Of a stretch of 18,467 bases of DNA, positions 13,841 through 18,467 are shown one piece after another. Every line of letters begins with the position of its first letter. The first letter of the stretch is position 1. Position numbers and translations under genes: made by a program. Source of the DNA: HXMU1420-2 sp040830545 (GTDB lineage: Bacteria; Pseudomonadota; Alphaproteobacteria; Rhodobacterales; Rhodobacteraceae). Under the pieces are notes generated by a model, which made no database searches, had not been told where the DNA came from, and saw only the letters and a list, made by a program, of their open reading frames with translations. The stretch is from contig JBFOMB010000009.1 in NCBI GenBank assembly GCA_040830545.1, positions 1 through 18,467 of the forward strand. Direction: 5' to 3'.

Positions 13841-15247
13841 CTAAAACGCCGACTGTATCCCGAAATGCAGCCCAACCTTGTTGGATTCATACAGCGCGAT
13901 GTTGGAGTCCTTGAACGACCCATACAGTGTCATCGTCGGGTTGAACCCGTGATAGTCGATGTCCTCAAACACAAAGGTTACGTCACCACGCAGCTCGCGA
14001 TCCTCCCGTCCGCTGCGATTGTGCGGGGACAGGTCATAGTCCCGCGCGCGCCATCCTGCACCCAGTTGCACGCTGGCCCCCAGGATCGGATTGGGCAGTA
14101 CAACACCGCCATTCACGCTCCACTGGTGATACTCTTCGAACCGGAACGGCGACGTCGCCTGCGCCGCTCCCAGCGACCAGAACAGCTTGTGCCCGCTATC
14201 CAGCGTATGTGCCCCCCAGAACGACGCTGACACCGTATCGATGTCCGCGGCGCGAATGCCAAATTGCCGTTCGCCCTTCAACGTTCCGCCAAACTTGGTC
14301 TCGGCGCTCTTGATCCACGCGTGATGCAGCGCACCGCGCAGGTAATTCGCGTATTCCGATCCGCCATACCAGCTGTGTCCAGCATCAAAGCGCAGCGCGG
14401 TTTCTGTCTTTTTCTCGGCCCCCAGCCAGCGATAGCCATATCCGGCAAAGACAGAGGCAAAGGAAAAATCATCCCCGCTGACACCCGGCGCAGTCCTGCG
14501 TGCCTCTTCGGTCAGGGTGTACTGGCGCAGGTCCGCCTTGAAGAACAGATCATGCGCGCTGAACTCGGTCTGGGTCAGGCGATACCGTGTGTCCAGGCCA
14601 AACGTGTATTGTATGCCGGGCAGGGCGCGGGCGGCCCCGGTCAGTTGGTATTCCACGGGCTGACCAAACAGCAGTTCCGTCAACTGGTAGTTCAGAAAGG
14701 ACGAGTCATTGGCCGACCCGTCGTTCACATTGCTGTCCGGCGTGATGGAGAATGTGAACCGCGTCGACCACGGGTTCGTGGCGCGCAGGTATTTGAAATC
14801 CCGGATCGCCGCGGCCTTCGCGGCCTCGCTGGGCGCGATTTCGACTGCGCGGCGCAGCCAGTATTGCGCAACGGTCTTCTTTCCTGCGCTTGATTGCACC
14901 TGTGCCATGACCACGGCGCTGGTGAATTTCTCGGTCTCGCCCTCGGCGGCCTTGATCGCCAACCGCGTGGCATCCCGGGCCTCGGTATACCGGCCCAGAT
15001 CGCGCAAGGCGCGCGCGCGAATGACCTGAGCGTCGAAATCCTGCGGATCGCGCCCGACCAGCGCTTCGGAATAGGCCAGTGCCCGGGCCGCGTCCCCGTC
15101 ATATAGGGCAACCAGCGCCGCCTGTGTCAGTTGTTCGGGGGTCAGCTCGACCGGCTGCGCCTGTGCCAGATGGGCCGAACACAGCAAGCTGCAGGCCAGT
15201 CCGGCCATTCGGGCCAGCCCGGCCCGAATTTTCCGCCCCCCTGCCAC
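13841..15247 (-). CDS. Slam/DUF560 outer-membrane lipoprotein exporter (T11SS)
   Basis: The 468-residue protein has a signal peptide (about 1-30, cleavage at AQA/QP) and a periplasmic TPR-like helical domain (about 35-155). A C-terminal beta-barrel (about 163-468) has alternating aromatic strands and ends in phenylalanine (HFGIQSAF), the outer-membrane insertion signal. This TPR-plus-barrel layout is that of surface lipoprotein assembly modifiers (Slam), now called the type XI secretion family, which move lipoproteins to or through the outer membrane. The start is GTG at 15247; an internal ATG at 15208 would also leave a signal peptide. It lies ten bases after the lipoprotein gene, its likely cargo. 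The stop codon touches a palindromic repeat. Confidence 0.8.
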   Translation of the reverse strand: MAGGRKIRAGLARMAGLACSLLCSAHLAQAQPVELTPEQLTQAALVALYDGDAARALAYSEALVGRDPQDFDAQVIRARALRDLGRYTEARDATRLAIKAAEGETEKFTSAVVMAQVQSSAGKKTVAQYWLRRAVEIAPSEAAKAAAIRDFKYLRATNPWSTRFTFSITPDSNVNDGSANDSSFLNYQLTELLFGQPVEYQLTGAARALPGIQYTFGLDTRYRLTQTEFSAHDLFFKADLRQYTLTEEARRTAPGVSGDDFSFASVFAGYGYRWLGAEKKTETALRFDAGHSWYGGSEYANYLRGALHHAWIKSAETKFGGTLKGERQFGIRAADIDTVSASFWGAHTLDSGHKLFWSLGAAQATSPFRFEEYHQWSVNGGVVLPNPILGASVQLGAGWRARDYDLSPHNRSGREDRELRGDVTFVFEDIDYHGFNPTMTLYGSFKDSNIALYESNKVGLHFGIQSAF

Positions 15248-15257
15248 GGGCCGCGCC

Positions 15258-16322
15258 TCAGTTCCGGTAAACGATAAAGCCGCCCGTGTCGCGGACCGTC
15301 ACGCCATCCGGCTGCCCGACCTGCGTGGTCGAGGTCACGATCCCCACAATCTCGCCCGCGTTGTCGCCAGCGATGATCGCGTAATACTTGCCGGATTCAA
15401 ACAACACCGTCTCACCCGCATTGTTGACAAATGCGCTGCTGACATCGCCCAGGATTTCCCCGTTGTTGTCCAGCACCCCCGGACCCACGGTGAAATGCAG
15501 GGTCGGGATCGCCGTCAGGCTTGCCGTCTCTGCCGAGTTGATCGCCGAAACCACGGTGCTGGTCACATCATTGCCGTTCACGTCGAAAATCGTCCGGCCC
15601 GTGATCTGGCCCTGCACCCCGTCGCCACGCGTGCCCGTGGTCGAATTGAAGTCGTTGAAGTCGATCGCCACGGCAATGTTCCCGCGCGAATACTGCAAAC
15701 CGCCCTGGCCGTCGAAATCCCGAATGCCCGAGATCTGGCCGGTGTAATTCGCCTGACCGGTGGTCGGCAGCTGCACATTGCCGTTGCGCTGATAGACAAA
15801 CCCGCCAAACCCGAATTGCCGGTACGCCCCGGTCCGCACGATTGCAAACTCGGTCGAGCCCGACGTGCTGACGCCATAAATCGCCCGGTGCGTGAACTGG
15901 TTGATCGGCGTGCCCGTGCTGCTGTCGGGGAATTGCGCCACGGCCTCGTATACTGCAAACGGCCCCAGCGAGCTGACCGCCCCGCCGCGGGTGTAGACGT
16001 TGTCGCCGTCAAAGGCCAAACCATCCACCGTGAACGTGTCGTTGGTCGAGTTGTAGGCCACGCTGCTGACCTGCCCGTCCCCAGCCTGTGCGCCATCGCC
16101 CGAGGTGGGTTCCGTCCGGAAGATCGTGGCGCTTGCCTCGGGCGAGGTCGTGCCCGGCGGCACCGTACGGGTCGACGTGATCGCCGTTCCGGTGTTCCCG
16201 GTGTTGGTGGTGTCCGTTCCCGTCCCGGTATCAGGAGTGGTTGTTGTTTCCGCAAACGGGTTGCCCCCGCCACACGCCCCAACGATGGCCGCCATACCGA
16301 CGCCCAGCAAAATCCGCTTCAT
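15258..16322 (-). CDS. Surface lipoprotein with TbpB-like barrel, Slam cargo
   Basis: The 354-residue lipoprotein starts with a signal peptide and lipobox IVGAC, giving lipidated Cys17. A Thr/Gly-rich low-complexity linker (about 23-65) follows, then a beta-rich region of Asp/Gly/Asn turns. The C-terminal part (about 215-350) resembles the eight-stranded lipoprotein barrel of transferrin-binding protein B-type Slam substrates. The ATG at 16322 has AAGG nine bases upstream. A TTG three codons earlier is possible. It is the first gene of the pair with the Slam exporter. A ligand (metal protein, haem or adhesion) cannot be read from the sequence. Confidence 0.75.
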   Translation of the reverse strand: MKRILLGVGMAAIVGACGGGNPFAETTTTPDTGTGTDTTNTGNTGTAITSTRTVPPGTTSPEASATIFRTEPTSGDGAQAGDGQVSSVAYNSTNDTFTVDGLAFDGDNVYTRGGAVSSLGPFAVYEAVAQFPDSSTGTPINQFTHRAIYGVSTSGSTEFAIVRTGAYRQFGFGGFVYQRNGNVQLPTTGQANYTGQISGIRDFDGQGGLQYSRGNIAVAIDFNDFNSTTGTRGDGVQGQITGRTIFDVNGNDVTSTVVSAINSAETASLTAIPTLHFTVGPGVLDNNGEILGDVSSAFVNNAGETVLFESGKYYAIIAGDNAGEIVGIVTSTTQVGQPDGVTVRDTGGFIVYRN

Positions 16323-16442
16323 CTGCCTCAACCTTGTTTTTTCTCAGGTTTTGCGGGAACCCTCAGCCTCCACCACTTAAAAGTCAATGCTCCCTTCACA
16401 CCTCGCCTGTCTTGCGTGGCCAAAGTGTGACCCCGATATCGC

Positions 16443-16462
16443 GGTTCACGCAGCCGTGAACC
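16443..16462. repeat. Inverted repeat upstream of thyX
   Basis: GGTTCACG (16443-16450) and CGTGAACC (16455-16462) are perfect arms around CAGC. The repeat overlaps the proposed -35 and spacer of the thyX promoter, where a repressor could act. Confidence 0.5.
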
Positions 16463-16473
16463 CCATATATAGT
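16445..16473 (+). promoter_or_regulatory. Probable thyX promoter
   Basis: TTCACG (-35-like, 16445-16450) and TATAGT (-10-like, 16468-16473) are separated by 17 bases and lie about 40 bases before the thyX start. The -10 overlaps a 16-base stretch, 16460-16475, resembling an NrdR box. This rests on pattern matching only. Confidence 0.45.
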
Positions 16474-16514
16474 GGAGGCCTCAACAGATTCTTTCCAACA
16501 AGGACCCGCGCCCC

Positions 16515-17420
16515 ATGCCGCTATCTCCAGACCAGCAGGCCGAAATCGACGCACAGCGCAGCGCCAGCAGCCAAACCCTCCGTGTCACCGCGCCGGGCAT
16601 GGAAAAACACCTGTATACCGCGCATCCCGTGCTGGATCATGGCTTCATCCGCGTCATCGACTACATGGGCGACGACAATGCCATCACCCAGGCCGCGCGC
16701 GTCAGCTATGGCAAGGGCACCAAATCCGTCCAAAACGACGAAGGCCTGATCCGCTATCTCATGCGCCACTGGCACTCGACCCCGTTCGAAATGTGCGAAC
16801 TCAAGCTGCACGTCAAACTCCCGGTCTTTGTCGCCCGCCAGTGGATCCGCCACCGCACCGCCAACGTGAACGAATACTCCGCCCGCTACTCGATCCTGGA
16901 CCGCGAGTTCTACATTCCGGCACCCGACCACGTCGCCGCCCAATCCGCCGTCAACAACCAGGGCCGGGGCGAAGCGCTGCAAGGCGAAGAGGCCGCCCGC
17001 GTCCTCGAAATCCTCAAATCCGACAGCACCCGCGCTTATGACAATTACGAGGCGATGATCTCCCAGGACGGCCAACAGGGCCTGGCCCGCGAACTCGCCC
17101 GCATGAACCTGCCCGCCAATATCTATACGCAATGGTACTGGAAGGTGGACCTGCACAACCTGTTCCACTTCCTCCGCCTGCGGGCCGACGCCCACGCACA
17201 ATACGAAATCCGCGTCTATGCCGAGGAGATTTGCAAGGTTGTGTCAGATTGGGTACCGTTCGCCTATAAGGCGTTCGAGGACTACCGCCTGGGGGCCGTC
17301 ACCCTCAGCGCCCAAATGGTCGACTGCCTGCGCCGCATGCTGGCGGGCGAGACCGTGACGCAGGAAACCTCCGGGTTGAGCGCGCGGGAATGGCGGGAGT
17401 TTGAGGGAGTGATTTATTAA
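16515..17420 (+). CDS. thyX: FAD-dependent thymidylate synthase
   Basis: This 301-residue flavin-dependent thymidylate synthase converts dUMP to dTMP using methylenetetrahydrofolate, FAD and NADPH. The diagnostic RHR(X)7S motif is present at 112-122 (RHRTANVNEYS). Other family parts are HWHSTPFEMCELKLHVK upstream of it and NLFHFLRLRADAHAQYEIR near residue 215, which carries the C-terminal nucleotide and FAD contacts. It has an N-terminal extension of about 35 residues compared with shorter bacterial ThyX proteins. The ATG at 16515 has only weak ribosome-site similarity (AAGGACC). It is divergent from the Slam pair and 21 bases before the AT-richer orphan gene. Confidence 0.97.
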   Translation: MPLSPDQQAEIDAQRSASSQTLRVTAPGMEKHLYTAHPVLDHGFIRVIDYMGDDNAITQAARVSYGKGTKSVQNDEGLIRYLMRHWHSTPFEMCELKLHVKLPVFVARQWIRHRTANVNEYSARYSILDREFYIPAPDHVAAQSAVNNQGRGEALQGEEAARVLEILKSDSTRAYDNYEAMISQDGQQGLARELARMNLPANIYTQWYWKVDLHNLFHFLRLRADAHAQYEIRVYAEEICKVVSDWVPFAYKAFEDYRLGAVTLSAQMVDCLRRMLAGETVTQETSGLSAREWREFEGVIY

Positions 17421-17441
17421 CTTCCGAATGGGGGATGATCA

Positions 17442-18287
17442 ATGAGAGTTTCAGATTACAAATATTTTGATCGTAGGTTAATCGCGGTAGTCCCAAACGA
17501 AGATTTTAGAAAGAAAGTCGCAGAAGCGAAGATCACCAGAAGAGAGGAAGCTGGACTACTTGGTCGACTAAGGAGGTTTTTATTCGGTGGCGTTGAAGAT
17601 CAAGCTGTGAGTTTGTTTAACACCGGTATTGACCTGTACTTGGGACTCGTCGGGTTGCAAAGCGCTATTCGTAGCCGAGGCGGGTCAATATTGACGGTTT
17701 CCAAAACCGATCTAGAAGACATACGGTTTCCACCCGGTCATCCCGATATCGGTGCTGTATATTCTGCCCATCCGACAGATACGCTTCTTTACTATCCAAT
17801 TTCCGATTTCCACCGACAGACTTTCGAGAGTAAAGTTAGTGAGGCGGTCCGAATACTTATGGCACTTGGGGCAAACTCTATTGATATAAGGCATGTGAGT
17901 GGTTGGAGCCGAGAGTTCTCGTCAGAAATGGGATTGGCACTTCCTGGGGCTAGTGTTTCCGGTGCTTCCGAGGCTCAAAAGAAAGAAAATCAGGAGATAT
18001 TGTTTTCTATTCGGTTGGCCGGATCAAATTCAGCGGAATTACCTCCGGGATTGGTCTGGTATGAGTTTGAAGAAACGTGGAAGGCGATTGCTGAAGGTCG
18101 CCTGAAATATGGGCTGAAGAATTTTAGTCTTGCGATAAATTACAATGATGACTACGGAGTTAATTCAGAGTTGAAGTCAGAAATAGAGGAAGCCAATTTG
18201 AAGCTCTCCGGAAAATTCTTTGATCATGAGAGTACTGTTTGGTCTATTGAGGGAAAGTTTGGGCTCGAAGAGGATGTGCAAGCTTAG
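17442..18287 (+). CDS. AT-richer orphan gene, unknown function
   Basis: The 281-residue protein belongs to no family I recognise. No signal peptide is seen. A short basic amphipathic stretch (GLLGRLRRFLFGG, about 38-50) precedes a hydrophobic helix (about 56-76). The middle (118-165) reads YYPISDFHRQTFESKVSEAV and HVSGWSREFSSEMGL. The C-terminal half is mixed beta/alpha with a strong WYEFEETWKAIAEGRLKYGL segment. GGGGGA ends six to seven bases before the ATG. Base composition is clearly more A/T-rich than thyX and every other long gene here, with many TTT, AAT and ATA codons. Together with the three-arm palindrome just after it, this suggests recent acquisition. A role in defence or mobile-element biology is possible but only inferred. 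Confidence 0.75.
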   Translation: MRVSDYKYFDRRLIAVVPNEDFRKKVAEAKITRREEAGLLGRLRRFLFGGVEDQAVSLFNTGIDLYLGLVGLQSAIRSRGGSILTVSKTDLEDIRFPPGHPDIGAVYSAHPTDTLLYYPISDFHRQTFESKVSEAVRILMALGANSIDIRHVSGWSREFSSEMGLALPGASVSGASEAQKKENQEILFSIRLAGSNSAELPPGLVWYEFEETWKAIAEGRLKYGLKNFSLAINYNDDYGVNSELKSEIEEANLKLSGKFFDHESTVWSIEGKFGLEEDVQA

Positions 18288-18344
18288 TGTGCGCACCGTA
18301 ATTCTGCGAGGTTAATGCATTCGCCCGGAATCAAGCCCGAAGGG

Positions 18345-18410
18345 CGCCTCTCACACATCGCTACGCGATGTGTTGCCGGCAGGCGATTGCAGGGCAATCG
18401 CCGAGAGGCG
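18345..18410. repeat. Three-arm nested palindrome after the orphan gene
   Basis: An outer stem CGCCTCTC (18345-18352) with GAGAGGCG (18403-18410) encloses two perfect hairpins: ACACATCGC/GCGATGTGT (18353-18373, loop TAC) and GGCGATTGC/GCAATCGCC (18382-18402, loop AGG). They are joined by TGCCGGCA, itself palindromic. No base of the stems is mismatched. It begins 57 bases after the orphan gene. It may be a cruciform repeat, a structured RNA or the end of a mobile element. Confidence 0.75.
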
Positions 18411-18467
18411 GACGAGCGGCGGACCGGCCCCACGGTTCGGCGCTATCGAGAGGTTGCATTCCCTGAA

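Noticed and set aside
15495..16430. 311-residue plus-strand ORF opposite the lipoprotein
   Set aside because: Arg/Ala/Val-rich shadow; the minus strand has a lipobox and a barrel-like domain.
16521..17201. 226-residue minus-strand ORF opposite thyX
   Set aside because: Antisense Val/Gly/Ala-rich frame; thyX itself is unambiguous.

Overview
The window looks like a chromosomal segment of a marine-type alphaproteobacterium of the Roseobacter group (Rhodobacteraceae). I infer this from gene content (sarcosine oxidase subunits, a large branched-chain amino acid type ABC operon, Fe-type SodB, ThyX), GC-rich codon use, many ATGA/TGATG operon overlaps, and a tRNA-His without an encoded G at -1, as known in alphaproteobacteria. 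It is a mosaic of ordinary housekeeping genes and two or three clusters of real interest.

Layout. Bases 1-119 do not continue the gene that follows. They are joined to the C-terminal part of sarcosine oxidase alpha (soxA, from about 120), which overlaps soxG. A convergent FkbM-type methyltransferase, a divergent Fe superoxide dismutase with a strong terminator, an exported helical-repeat-like protein and a JmjC/cupin-like oxygenase follow. A 556-base gene-poor stretch holds one possible 40-residue ORF and two inverted repeats. It leads to a Tat-type metallophosphoesterase and tRNA-His.

The centre (7123-13514) is a regulator-transporter-enzyme unit. A LuxR-type quorum-sensing regulator with all nine classic LuxR residues is divergent from a five-gene operon: binding protein, two ATPases, two permeases. 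The last permease is fused in frame to a complete alpha/beta hydrolase, and a perfect TAGCAAA/TTTGCTA inverted repeat lies between regulator and operon. No luxI is present, so this is a LuxR solo. The inferred logic is sense a small molecule, import it or a relative, and hydrolyse it at the membrane.

After tandem palindromic repeats, a Slam/DUF560 outer-membrane protein (type XI secretion) and a lipoprotein with a TbpB-like barrel form a surface-lipoprotein export pair. Divergent from them is thyX. The window closes with an AT-richer orphan gene of unknown function and a perfectly paired three-arm palindromic structure, which together suggest an acquired or mobile segment.
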